Shown here: positions 21,601 through 30,691 of the stretch, one piece after another
How positions within the stretch are numbered: the first letter of the stretch is position 1
Layout: each line of letters begins with the position of its first letter
DNA from: Polaromonas sp.
GTDB taxonomy: Bacteria; Pseudomonadota; Gammaproteobacteria; Burkholderiales; Burkholderiaceae_C
Assembly: GCA_030654695.1 (NCBI GenBank)
Contig: JAURWY010000016.1
Coordinates: 1-64,000 of the forward strand
DNA: 64,000 nt
Direction: 5' to 3'
Notes under the pieces: generated by a model
What the model saw: only the letters and a program-made list of their open reading frames with translations
Told to the model about the DNA's origin: nothing
Databases searched by the model: none
Program-made: the position numbers and the translations under genes

Positions 21601-22950
21601 TCAGACTTGGCGCGCCGCCAGCACACGGTCAACCATCACGCCGGCTTGCCCGAGGTTGTTCATCGGGTCGCAAAAGCTCGCCAGTTGCTCGCGCGTGACG
21701 TGCTTGTTGATCTCTGGGTGCTCGGCCAGCAGCTCGATCAGTGGGCGTTTTTTCTGCGGCGCGTCGCGGCAGATGTCATAGACCAAGTCGTGGGCATACT
21801 CGCGGCCGATGTAAGGGCCAAGGCCCATCATCACGGCCTCAGACATCACCAAACCGTGCGTCATGTCGATGTTGCGGCGCATCTGCTCGGCGTCGACTTC
21901 CAGCCCGGCCAAGATGAACTTGGTCTGCTTCAAGGCACCCGACATCAGACAGAAGATTTCGGGCATCGCCACCCATTCAATTTCCCACGGGCCGGTCGAG
22001 CGCTCGTGGTCGGCCACCATCGCGTCCATCAGCGACGCCGACAGCTGGCGCACCACCGAGATGTTGGCGTGAATGTACAGGCAAGAAATCGGATTGCGTT
22101 TTTGCGGCATGGTCGACGAAGAACCCCGGCCGGTCGCAAAGGGCTCAAAGACCTCGGCCACTTCGGTTTGCATCATCAACTTGACGTCCATGGCGATCTT
22201 GCCGAGCGAACCGCCGACGATGCCCAAAAAGGCGCCGACTTCGGCAAAGTTATCGCGCACGGTGTGCCACGAGATCAAGGGCTGACCGAGGCCGAGCTCT
22301 TTCATCAGGCCGGCTTGTGTTTCCATGGCGCCGGTTTTCAGCGACGACAAGGTACCCGAAGCGCCGCCGAATTCACCCACCAGCACGCGCGGCTTGAGTT
22401 GCTCCAGTCGTTCGCGGTGGCGCTCAATGCCCGCCAAGATGCTGGCCATCTTGTAGCCGAAGGTGATGGGCGTGGCTTGCTGCAAATTGCTGCGGCCGAT
22501 GATCGGCGTGTCACGGTGCGTCAAGGCCAACTTGGCGAGTGAGTCTGAGATCTCTTTCAAGTCGGCTTCGACCAGCGCCAGACCTTCACGGATTTGCAAC
22601 ACCATCGCCGTGTCAGTGATGTCTTGGGTGGTGGTGCCCCAGTGGCAGTACTCGCCGAGTTTGTCTTTGCAGTGGGCGTTGATTTGATTGACCACCGCAA
22701 TGATCGGGTAACCGATTTGCTCGGTCTTGGCCTTGAGCTTGGCCCAGTCGATCTGGCTGGGTTCGCAGTTCTTGACGATTTCGTCGGCCGCTTCTTTCGG
22801 GATGATGCCCAGTTCGCCCTGCACCTTGGCCAGCGCGCGTTCGATGTCAAGGTATTTGGCGGTGCGGTTTTCGTCGCTCCAGATGTGGCGCATGGCGGCG
22901 TCACTGAACATGTCGCCGAAAATTTTGGAGTCAATGATGGATGAGGGCAT
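21601..22950 (-). CDS. Adenylosuccinate lyase/fumarase superfamily lyase (carboxymuconate cycloisomerase-like; not the typical PurB)
   Basis: Signature GRGSSSTMPQKRNPISC; N-terminus MPSSIIDSKIFGDMFSDAAMRHIWSDENRTAKYLDIERALA. Confidence 0.8.
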   Translation of the reverse strand: MPSSIIDSKIFGDMFSDAAMRHIWSDENRTAKYLDIERALAKVQGELGIIPKEAADEIVKNCEPSQIDWAKLKAKTEQIGYPIIAVVNQINAHCKDKLGEYCHWGTTTQDITDTAMVLQIREGLALVEADLKEISDSLAKLALTHRDTPIIGRSNLQQATPITFGYKMASILAGIERHRERLEQLKPRVLVGEFGGASGTLSSLKTGAMETQAGLMKELGLGQPLISWHTVRDNFAEVGAFLGIVGGSLGKIAMDVKLMMQTEVAEVFEPFATGRGSSSTMPQKRNPISCLYIHANISVVRQLSASLMDAMVADHERSTGPWEIEWVAMPEIFCLMSGALKQTKFILAGLEVDAEQMRRNIDMTHGLVMSEAVMMGLGPYIGREYAHDLVYDICRDAPQKKRPLIELLAEHPEINKHVTREQLASFCDPMNNLGQAGVMVDRVLAARQV

Positions 22951-22988
22951 GGCTTCTTCTTTGGAGATTGAAAATGAAGGGGCTGAAT

Positions 22989-23993
22989 TTACTCGACTCT
23001 GATTTTGGCGGCAGTAACGACATTTTTCCAGTGCGCCACTTCTTTTTGCACCAGCGTTTTGAGCTGCTCGGGCGTGCCGGTTTCGACTTCGGCGCCCTGG
23101 TCTTCAATTCTTTTGGCGGCTATTTTCTCTGCTAGCACGGCGTTCATCTCGCGGTTCAGCCGGTCAACGACGGCCTTCGGCGTTTTGGCTGGCGCGAACA
23201 TGGCGTACCACTGCGACATGTTGACATTCGCAATGCCTTGCTCGGCGAGCGTCGGCACGTCGGGCAGCACTGAAGAGCGCTTTTCACCGGCAATGCCCAA
23301 GGCTTTCAGCTTGCCGCCCTTGATCTGCGGAAAGGCCGTGAAGAGACTCGGAAACATGTACTGCGTGTTGCCGGCAATGGTGTCGACCACGGCGGGTGCC
23401 GAGCCTTTGTAAGGCACGCTCACCACGTCAAGACCAGCCGACAGCTTGAAGAGTTCGCCGGCGATGTGCGGCGCCGTGCCGTTACCGGCGGTGGCGTAGC
23501 TGAAGGTGTTCGGCTTGGACTTGACCAGTTGCACCAGCTCTTTGCCGTTTTTGACCGGCACCGCGTTGTGGGCCACCAGCACCGTGGGCGACGCCGCCAC
23601 CATGCCGATCGGCTCGAAGTCGGCCACCGGGTCGTAGCGGAGTTTTTGCAGCGCCGGGTTGATGCCGTGGGTGGCGATGTAGCCAAACATGATCGTGTAG
23701 CCATCCGGCGCGGCGCGGGCGACGTGTTCTGCCGCGATGGCACCGTTGGCACCGGCCTTGTTGTCGACCACCACTGGCTTACCCAAGCGCGCGCTCAGGC
23801 CCTGCGCAATGATGCGTGCCATCGCGTCGTTGGCGCCGCCGGCAGCGGTCGGGACGACGATGGTGACGCTTTTCTCGGGCCAGGTTTGCGCCAGCGCCGG
23901 GCCGGCCAGAGCCAGACTGGCCGTCAAGGCGGTCAAGAGCGGCGTCAAGAACGCCGAAGTCAAAGTTGTTTGGGGTCGCATGCAAGTCTCCAA
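22989..23993 (-). CDS. Bug-type (tripartite tricarboxylate transporter) substrate-binding protein
   Basis: Signal peptide, WPEKSVTIVVPTAAGGANDAMARIIAQGLSARLGKPVVVDNKAGANGAIAAEHVARAAPDGYT. Confidence 0.93.
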   Translation of the reverse strand: METCMRPQTTLTSAFLTPLLTALTASLALAGPALAQTWPEKSVTIVVPTAAGGANDAMARIIAQGLSARLGKPVVVDNKAGANGAIAAEHVARAAPDGYTIMFGYIATHGINPALQKLRYDPVADFEPIGMVAASPTVLVAHNAVPVKNGKELVQLVKSKPNTFSYATAGNGTAPHIAGELFKLSAGLDVVSVPYKGSAPAVVDTIAGNTQYMFPSLFTAFPQIKGGKLKALGIAGEKRSSVLPDVPTLAEQGIANVNMSQWYAMFAPAKTPKAVVDRLNREMNAVLAEKIAAKRIEDQGAEVETGTPEQLKTLVQKEVAHWKNVVTAAKIRVE

Positions 23994-24068
23994 GGGGTTG
24001 TCGTTCTGGACGTGATGATGCGACGGACGAATAATTCAGTGAAGTGCAACTTTTGATAGCATTACTGC

Positions 24069-24971
24069 ATGTCACGCATCAATTTCGATTTGCAGCAATT
24101 GCAGGCTTTTGTCGCCGTCGCCGAGCGTGGGAGTTTTCGGGCAGCGGCTGACCACATCCATTTGTCCGCCCCGGCGCTGAGCCGGCGCATCGACAAGTTA
24201 GAAACGATTCTGGGTGCGCGACTGTTCAACCGGACCACGCGCTCGGTCGAATTGACCGCCATGGGCCGGGTCTTTTTGGAGCGTGCCCAAGCCGCGTTGG
24301 ACGATCTCGAATTCGCCATCCTCGGCATCTCGGACATTGCCGCCAGCGGCAGCGGCCGGGTGACGGTAGCCTGCGTGCCGTCGGCGGCGATTCATTTTTT
24401 GCCTTCGGTGCTGGGCTCGTTCGCCGAACTCTATCCCTTGATCCGGGTCCGCGTGGTCGACGAAAGTGCCGGCCAAGTGCTGGCCAGCGTGATGTCCGGC
24501 GAGTCTGATTTCGGCATCAGTTTTTTGGGCAACCAAGTGCCAGGCGTGGACTTTGAGCCGATCCACACCGACCCCTTTGTGCTGGCCATGCGGCGTGAAC
24601 ATCCGCTGGCCACGCAGCCCTCAGTCGCGTGGTCCGCGCTGAGCGATGAGCGCTTAATGACGGCGGCACGCTCCAGCGGCAACCGCCAGTTGCTGGACGA
24701 CGCCATGGCCAAGGCGGGCATCGACCCGGTCTACCGCTTTGAAGTCAGCCACATGGCGACACTGCTGGGCATGGTTGAGGCCGGACTGGGCGTGGCGGCG
24801 GTGCCAAGGCTGGCCCTACCCGAGTCGCACCCGAGGATGGTGGGCATTCCCTTGCAAGCGCCGGCTGTGTCGCGCGTGCTCGGGCTGACCACGCGCCACG
24901 GCGCTGCCTTGCGGGCGCCGGCCAAGATGTTTCATGCGCATTTGCGCGCAGCGCTGACGGCCCGCGCCTGA
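24069..24971 (+). CDS. LysR family transcriptional regulator
   Basis: N-terminal HTH FDLQQLQAFVAVAERGSFRAAADHIHLSAPALSRRIDKLETILGARLFNRTTRSVELT. Confidence 0.93.
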   Translation: MSRINFDLQQLQAFVAVAERGSFRAAADHIHLSAPALSRRIDKLETILGARLFNRTTRSVELTAMGRVFLERAQAALDDLEFAILGISDIAASGSGRVTVACVPSAAIHFLPSVLGSFAELYPLIRVRVVDESAGQVLASVMSGESDFGISFLGNQVPGVDFEPIHTDPFVLAMRREHPLATQPSVAWSALSDERLMTAARSSGNRQLLDDAMAKAGIDPVYRFEVSHMATLLGMVEAGLGVAAVPRLALPESHPRMVGIPLQAPAVSRVLGLTTRHGAALRAPAKMFHAHLRAALTARA

Positions 24972-24984
24972 GCGGTTTTAAGCG

Positions 24985-25506
24985 CTAAGAGGCTTTGCCG
25001 ATTTGGTAAACGCTCGCGTCGGTGGTGATGACATCCACCGGATGCCGATGGCCGGCCAGATAGTCGTCCATGCACTTGATCAGCAGCGGGCTGCGGTGGC
25101 GCTCGGCGCTGGCGCGAATCGCCTCGACGCTGAGCCACACCGTGCGCACAATGCCGTCGTCAAGCGCTTGGCTGGCCACGAACTCACCCAACTCGCCGCA
25201 AAAGGCAAAGCGCAGGTAGGTGATGTCTTCCGTCTGCGCTTGACCGGGCAGCGGCTTTTCAAAGCGCGACAAGTAAACGCCGACCAAGGCGGTTGGCTTG
25301 AAATGAAATGCAGTTTCTTCCAGTGTTTCGCGTGCGCAGCCTTCAAGCGGGCTTTCGCCAGGGTCTAAGTGGCCGGCCGGGTTGTTCAAGCGCAAGCCGT
25401 CTGGCGTGTGTTCTTCAACCAGCAAAAATTCCGTCACGCCTGCGACATCGCGAGCGATCACGGCGGCTACTGTGACGCTGGGTTTCCATCGAGTGTTCAT
25501 GGTCAA
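24985..25506 (-). CDS. NUDIX hydrolase
   Basis: NUDIX box-like GHLDPGESPLEGCARETLEETAFHF. Confidence 0.9.
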   Translation of the reverse strand: MTMNTRWKPSVTVAAVIARDVAGVTEFLLVEEHTPDGLRLNNPAGHLDPGESPLEGCARETLEETAFHFKPTALVGVYLSRFEKPLPGQAQTEDITYLRFAFCGELGEFVASQALDDGIVRTVWLSVEAIRASAERHRSPLLIKCMDDYLAGHRHPVDVITTDASVYQIGKAS

Positions 25507-25508
25507 AA

Positions 25509-26597
25509 TTATCCTTGTGTGGCGCTTTGGTTGCCGCTTAGGTTGACGATTTGATGAGCGCTTGGATTGAAGCCTTGCGCGAAATAGGCGCGCAAGTATT
25601 CAACCAAGCACTGCACCGCCTTCGGCACCTGCGCCGACCACGGCCGCAGGGCGTAAATACGGTCGCCAAAAAAGCCTTGGACTTGCCAATCGGGCAAGAC
25701 TCGCACCAGCGGCAACTCGCCGTCGGTGTTGGCTGGCGGCAGGCTGAAATCGGGCAGCAGGCCAATGCCCAAACCGGCCAAGAGCGCGTCGCGCAAGACC
25801 TCACTGTTGTTGGCCTTGAGTGAGCCACGGATGTTGACGCCGACGCGTTCATCGGCTGGCGGGGCAACGCTGGCGACTGAAGTCGTCGTGGTGATTGCGG
25901 CTTTGGCCGTTGTGCGCAGACGGCGCTTACCCGCTTGGGCGGTGACCTCAGCGCTATTTGAGTTTTTGGCAAAAGTCCAGCTGCTTGAATGGCCGCCGCC
26001 CAGATACAGCAAGCAGTCATGCGCGCTGAGCTCAGACGGATGCGTCGGCACGCCGCGCGCCGCCAAATACGCCGGGCTGGCCATCAGCACCGAGCGGGTT
26101 TCGCACAAGACCCAAGCGACATGGGTTTCAGGCGGCGTGTTGGTGTGGCGGATCGCCAAGTCAAAGCCTTCATTGGCAAGGTTCACAAAACGGTCGGTCA
26201 GTTCCAACTCGATGTGGATCTCGGGAAAGCGCTTCAGAAAAGCCGCCACGCACGGCGCCAGATGTTGCCGCCCCAGCGCCACCGGCGCGGTGACGCGCAC
26301 CAAGCCGCGCGGCGTACCGACCAAATCTTTGACAGCGGTGTAACTCTCACTGATACGCCCAAAGGCCGGCAGCATGTCATTCACCAGCTGTTGGCCGGCT
26401 TCCGTCAGGCCGACCGAGCGCGTGGTGCGCCGCACCAGCAACACCCCAGCTGAGCGCTCCAGCTCGCTGATGCGCATGCTGGCTGAGGCTTTCGACACGC
26501 CCAAGCGGCGCGCAGCCTCGGTGAAGCTGCGCGTGGCGGCCAGCACGGTCAACAAATGCAAGTCCGCCAGCAGGGGTGAGAGTTGGTCGGTAGCCAT
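25509..26597 (-). CDS. LysR family transcriptional regulator with a low-complexity insertion in the effector domain
   Basis: HTH DLHLLTVLAATRSFTEAARRLGVSKASASMRISELERSAGVLLVRRTTRSVGLTEAG. Confidence 0.9.
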   Translation of the reverse strand: MATDQLSPLLADLHLLTVLAATRSFTEAARRLGVSKASASMRISELERSAGVLLVRRTTRSVGLTEAGQQLVNDMLPAFGRISESYTAVKDLVGTPRGLVRVTAPVALGRQHLAPCVAAFLKRFPEIHIELELTDRFVNLANEGFDLAIRHTNTPPETHVAWVLCETRSVLMASPAYLAARGVPTHPSELSAHDCLLYLGGGHSSSWTFAKNSNSAEVTAQAGKRRLRTTAKAAITTTTSVASVAPPADERVGVNIRGSLKANNSEVLRDALLAGLGIGLLPDFSLPPANTDGELPLVRVLPDWQVQGFFGDRIYALRPWSAQVPKAVQCLVEYLRAYFAQGFNPSAHQIVNLSGNQSATQG

Positions 26598-26622
26598 GCC
26601 AAGAGATTAGCAGAACTGGCCT

Positions 26623-26646
26623 CATTGTTCATTTATTTGAACAATG
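26623..26646. promoter_or_regulatory. Perfect 9-bp palindrome in the lysR/mmsA divergent intergenic region; candidate operator
   Basis: CATTGTTCA-tttatt-TGAACAATG. Confidence 0.6.
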
Positions 26647-26736
26647 TAATCACAAATAAGGGCGTTATCAAAACGCTTGTAGACGCCTAGACTGGCCCTC
26701 ACAAGCCAAGATCAGTTCACCCACCAAGGATTCAAC

Positions 26737-28263
26737 ATGACCACGACCGCCACCACCCCCAGCACCATTGGCCACCATGTCGGCGGCCGCGTAGTCGCTG
26801 GCACATCTGTCCGCCAGCAAGACGTTTTCAACCCCGCCACCGGCGCTGTGACCGCCCGCGTCGCGCTGGCCAACGCAGCAGACGTGAACGCTGCCGTCGT
26901 CGCTGCCAAGGCGGCTTTTCCGGCTTGGTCAGACACGCCGCCGATCCGCCGCGCCCGCGTCATGTTCAAGTTCCTGGAGCTGCTGAACCTGCACAAAGAC
27001 CAGCTGGCGCACCTCATCACCGCCGAGCACGGCAAGGTCTTCACCGACGCGCAAGGCGAAGTGGCACGCGGCATCGACATCGTCGAATTCGCCTGCGGCA
27101 TTCCGCAATTGCTCAAGGGCGACTTCACCGACCAAGTCAGCACCGGCATCGACAACTGGACGCTGCGCCAGCCGCTCGGCGTGGTGGCGGGCATCACGCC
27201 GTTCAACTTCCCAGTGATGGTCCCGATGTGGATGTTCCCAGTGGCGATTGCCGCCGGCAATTGCTTCATCCTCAAACCCAGCCCGATCGACCCTAGCGCC
27301 AGCCTGTTCATGGCTGATCTACTTAAGAATGCCGGCCTGCCGGATGGCGTGTTCAACGTCGTGCAAGGCGACAAGGAAGCCGTTGACGCGCTGCTGGTGC
27401 ACCCAGATGTGCATGCGATTTCCTTCGTCGGCTCGACGCCGATTGCCAACTACATTTATGAAACCGGCGCGCATCACGGCAAGCGCGTGCAAGCGCTGGG
27501 TGGCGCCAAAAACCACATGGTCGTGATGCCGGACGCCGACCTCGACCAAGCCGTCGACGCACTGATTGGCGCGGGCTACGGTTCAGCCGGTGAGCGCTGC
27601 ATGGCGATCTCAGTCGCCGTGCTGGTCGGCGATGTGGCCGAGCGCCTGCTGCCTAAGCTGCAAGCACGCGCCGAACAACTCATCATCAAAAATGGCGTCC
27701 ACCTCGACGCCGAAATGGGCCCCATCGTCACCGCCGCCGCGCACCAGCGCATCACCGGCTACATCGACTTGGGCATCCAAGAAGGCGCGACCCTGCTGGT
27801 CGACGGCCGCAGCTTCACAGGCGCACAAGCCGGCGCAGGTTGCGAGAAAGGCTTCTGGATGGGCGGCACGCTGTTCGACAACGTCACCCCCGAGATGCGC
27901 ATTTACAAAGAAGAAATTTTTGGCCCGGTGCTGGGCTGCATGCGCGTCAAAGACCTGGCCGAAGCGATCAACCTGATCAACGCACACGAGTTCGGCAACG
28001 GCGTGAGCTGCTTCACCCGCGACGGCAACGTGGCGCGTGAATTCAGCCGCCGTATTCAGGTCGGCATGGTCGGTATCAACGTGCCGATCCCCGTGCCGAT
28101 GGCTTGGCACGGCTTTGGTGGCTGGAAGAAAAGCCTGTTCGGCGACATGCACGCCTACGGCGAAGAAGGCGTGCGTTTTTACACCAAGCAAAAGTCCATC
28201 ATGCAGCGCTGGCCCGAGAGCATCGGCAAGGGTGCGGAGTTTGTGATGCCGACGGCGAAGTGA
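26737..28263 (+). CDS. mmsA: CoA-acylating methylmalonate-semialdehyde dehydrogenase
   Basis: [56 protein letters not shown]. Confidence 0.94.
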   Translation: MTTTATTPSTIGHHVGGRVVAGTSVRQQDVFNPATGAVTARVALANAADVNAAVVAAKAAFPAWSDTPPIRRARVMFKFLELLNLHKDQLAHLITAEHGKVFTDAQGEVARGIDIVEFACGIPQLLKGDFTDQVSTGIDNWTLRQPLGVVAGITPFNFPVMVPMWMFPVAIAAGNCFILKPSPIDPSASLFMADLLKNAGLPDGVFNVVQGDKEAVDALLVHPDVHAISFVGSTPIANYIYETGAHHGKRVQALGGAKNHMVVMPDADLDQAVDALIGAGYGSAGERCMAISVAVLVGDVAERLLPKLQARAEQLIIKNGVHLDAEMGPIVTAAAHQRITGYIDLGIQEGATLLVDGRSFTGAQAGAGCEKGFWMGGTLFDNVTPEMRIYKEEIFGPVLGCMRVKDLAEAINLINAHEFGNGVSCFTRDGNVAREFSRRIQVGMVGINVPIPVPMAWHGFGGWKKSLFGDMHAYGEEGVRFYTKQKSIMQRWPESIGKGAEFVMPTAK

Positions 28264-28348
28264 GTTTTCAGCTTTAAACCTTTAACGCCGTTACCATGCG
28301 CATGAGAGACCTGTTGGTCATGTTTTTGCCAACAGTCCTTAGCTACTC

Positions 28349-28799
28349 ATGTCGCCACCCAAAATCATCATCATTGCCGGACCGAACGGTGCGGGAAAAA
28401 CGACTTTTGCAAGGGAGTTTCTGCCGCGTGAAGCTGGCTGCCCAGTGTTTGTCAACGCAGACTTGATTGCGGTTGGGCTGTCACCTTTTGCTCCGGAGAA
28501 GGCCGCCATTCAGGCCGGCCGATTGATGCTGAATATCATCGCCCAACATGTCGAAAAAAGGGCGAGTTTCGCGTTTGAAACAACCTTGGCAGGCAAAATC
28601 TATGCACGCCACATACCCGCGTGGCGGGCGCAAGGCTACAAGGTGACGTTGTTATTTTTGAGTTTGCCCTCAGCCGACATCGCCGTTCAACGGGTGGCCG
28701 AGCGCGTTCGTCAACGTCTACCGCCCACTGGTCGATCAGTGGGCTCTTTATGACAACTCAGGCGACCAACCTGTTTTAACGGATTGGAGCGACGCGCCT
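28349..28799 (+). pseudogene. Zeta-toxin-like P-loop kinase, frame-disrupted with an apparent internal deletion
   Basis: MSPPKIIIIAGPNGAGKTTFAREFLPREAG...VAERVRQ then frame loss at about 28707-28714; the C-terminal remnant VNVYRPLVDQWALYDNSGDQPVL continues in another frame from 28710. Confidence 0.75.
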
Positions 28800-29009
28800 A
28801 TGAACACCTCTCACCATATCAATGAGCCTGAGCCTGACTACGGGATGCCACCGATGTCGATGGATGCCGACTTGAAGGGCTCCTTTGCCGCGATTCAGCG
28901 CGCCGCGCTACAAGCTAGGCAGCTGGCCGTGCAGACCGGAACGGACTTGATCGTCGTCCGGGACGGGCAGCTTGTTCGTGTGTCGCCCAAAGACGTTCGC
29001 CGTTCATAA
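28800..29009 (+). CDS. Small protein of the kind found next to zeta-like kinases (possible antitoxin/partner)
   Basis: MNTSHHINEPEPDYGMPPMSMDADLKGSFAAIQRAALQARQLAVQTGTDLIVVRDGQLVRVSPKDVRRS; directly after the kinase remnant and in the same frame as it. Confidence 0.65.
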   Translation: MNTSHHINEPEPDYGMPPMSMDADLKGSFAAIQRAALQARQLAVQTGTDLIVVRDGQLVRVSPKDVRRS

Positions 29010-29059
29010 CCTGCACAGAACGACGGGAATCAGCCGACGAGGTCAGCGATACTGAGCCG

Positions 29060-30643
29060 ATGAATCGCCGATTCCCCGCATTAACCTCCTTAACCGCCCT
29101 CACTTCGTGGTCTGCTTGGTGCATGGCTCTGGTGATGGCCCTTGTCAGCGCCCCCAACTTCGCCGCACAAGCAGCCAACGACACCTTGCGCATCGGCTCC
29201 AAGCGTTTCACCGAGTCCTACATCCTTGCGCAGGTGCTAGCGCAAACATCAGCGCCGCACATGCTGACTCCGCCCGCCGTTCTGCAAGGCTTGGGCAACA
29301 CAGCCATTGTTTATGCGGCGCTGCGCGCGGGCAGCATTGACCTGTACCCGGAGTACATGGGCACCATCAGCCTAGAGATCCTTCAGCGTAAAACGCCGAT
29401 GTCGATAGAGGCCATGAACACGGCGCTGGCGCCGCTGGGTTTGGGCGCCACCATTCCGCTGGGTTTCAACAACGGCTATGCACTGGCCATGCGCGAAGAC
29501 AAGGCACAGCGCCTTGGCATCACCTCGCTCAGCGACCTGGTGAAGCACCCGGCGCTGAAGCTCGGCCTGTCAAACGAATTCATGGGCCGTGCCGACGGTT
29601 GGCCGGAACTGGCTCAGCGCTATTCGGCGCCGCAGGTGCCGGTGGCGCTGGACCACGGCTTGGCGTATGACGCGATAGCGCAAAACCAAGTCGATGTGAT
29701 CGACATCTACACCACCGACGCGAAGATTGACCACCTCGGCCTGAGCGTGCTGAAGGACGACTTGGCTTACTTTGCGCGCTATGACGCCGTGCTGCTGTAC
29801 CGGCTAGACGTGCCCGCGCGATTTCCCCAAGCGTGGGCGGCGCTGGAAAAGCTGAGAGGCAGCATTGACGAGAAGGCCATGATTGCGATGAACGCGCGGG
29901 CCGAGTTACAGGGCGTGGCTTTTGATGTGATTGCACGCGACCATCTCGCGTCTAAGTCAGACGCTGCACCTACCGCAACGACGGGAACGGCGGGAACAGA
30001 TACCGACCCGGGTCAACGCGGCTTCTGGGCCAAGTTGTTCGGGCCCGACCTGGCGCGGTTAACGCGGCAGCACTTGGCGCTGACCTTGATGGCGCTGGGC
30101 GGCGCTGCGCTGCTGGGCATTCCGCTGGCAGTCTGGGTGTTTCCTCACCCGCGCCTGCGCGCCGTGGTGCTGGGCGCTGCCGGCCTGCTGCAAACCGTGC
30201 CCTCACTGGCCATGCTGGCGATGCTGATTTCTGCGCTGGGCCTGATTGGTACGCTGCCCGCACTGATAGCCCTGATGCTTTACGCCCTGCTGCCCATCAT
30301 GCGCAACACCGTCACCGGCCTGGGCGAAGTGCCCATCGGCCAGCGCTTGGCGGCTCAAGCGCTGGGCATGACAGCCGGACAAGTGATGCGAAAGGTCGAG
30401 CTGCCGCAAGCACTGCCGTCCATCATCGCGGGTGTGCGCACGGCGACGTCGATTGCGATCGGCACGGCGACCATTGCCGCCTTCATTGGCGCGGGTGGTT
30501 ACGGTGAACGCATCGTCACTGGCCTGGCCCTGAACGACGGCCAGATGCTACTGGCCGGTGCCCTGCCCGCCACGTTGCTGGCGCTACTGAGCGAGGCACT
30601 GTTTGAGACCGTGGAGCACCTGATGCGGGAGCGCAAAGCCTGA
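29060..30643 (+). CDS. Osmoprotectant/glycine betaine-type ABC transporter: substrate-binding domain fused to permease
   Basis: N-terminal LRIGSKRFTESYILAQVLAQ...VDVIDIYTTDAKI (OpuAC/OsmF-like) then permease ALLGIPLAVWVF...GLLQTVPSLAMLAMLI...AFIGAGGYGERIVTGLALND. Confidence 0.9.
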   Translation: MNRRFPALTSLTALTSWSAWCMALVMALVSAPNFAAQAANDTLRIGSKRFTESYILAQVLAQTSAPHMLTPPAVLQGLGNTAIVYAALRAGSIDLYPEYMGTISLEILQRKTPMSIEAMNTALAPLGLGATIPLGFNNGYALAMREDKAQRLGITSLSDLVKHPALKLGLSNEFMGRADGWPELAQRYSAPQVPVALDHGLAYDAIAQNQVDVIDIYTTDAKIDHLGLSVLKDDLAYFARYDAVLLYRLDVPARFPQAWAALEKLRGSIDEKAMIAMNARAELQGVAFDVIARDHLASKSDAAPTATTGTAGTDTDPGQRGFWAKLFGPDLARLTRQHLALTLMALGGAALLGIPLAVWVFPHPRLRAVVLGAAGLLQTVPSLAMLAMLISALGLIGTLPALIALMLYALLPIMRNTVTGLGEVPIGQRLAAQALGMTAGQVMRKVELPQALPSIIAGVRTATSIAIGTATIAAFIGAGGYGERIVTGLALNDGQMLLAGALPATLLALLSEALFETVEHLMRERKA

Positions 30644-30649
30644 ATAAAA

Positions 30650-30671
30650 AACGGCACCCTAGGGTGCCGTT
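30650..30671 (-). terminator. Intrinsic terminator for glcB (minus strand)
   Basis: Perfect 11-bp palindrome AACGGCACCCT/AGGGTGCCGTT followed on the minus strand by TTTTTATTC. Confidence 0.8.
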
Positions 30672-30691
30672 TCCACGTCAGCTCAATACGC

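Noticed and set aside
21544-22542. 332-aa plus-strand ORF antisense to the ASL-type lyase
   Set aside because: Shadow ORF; low-information composition
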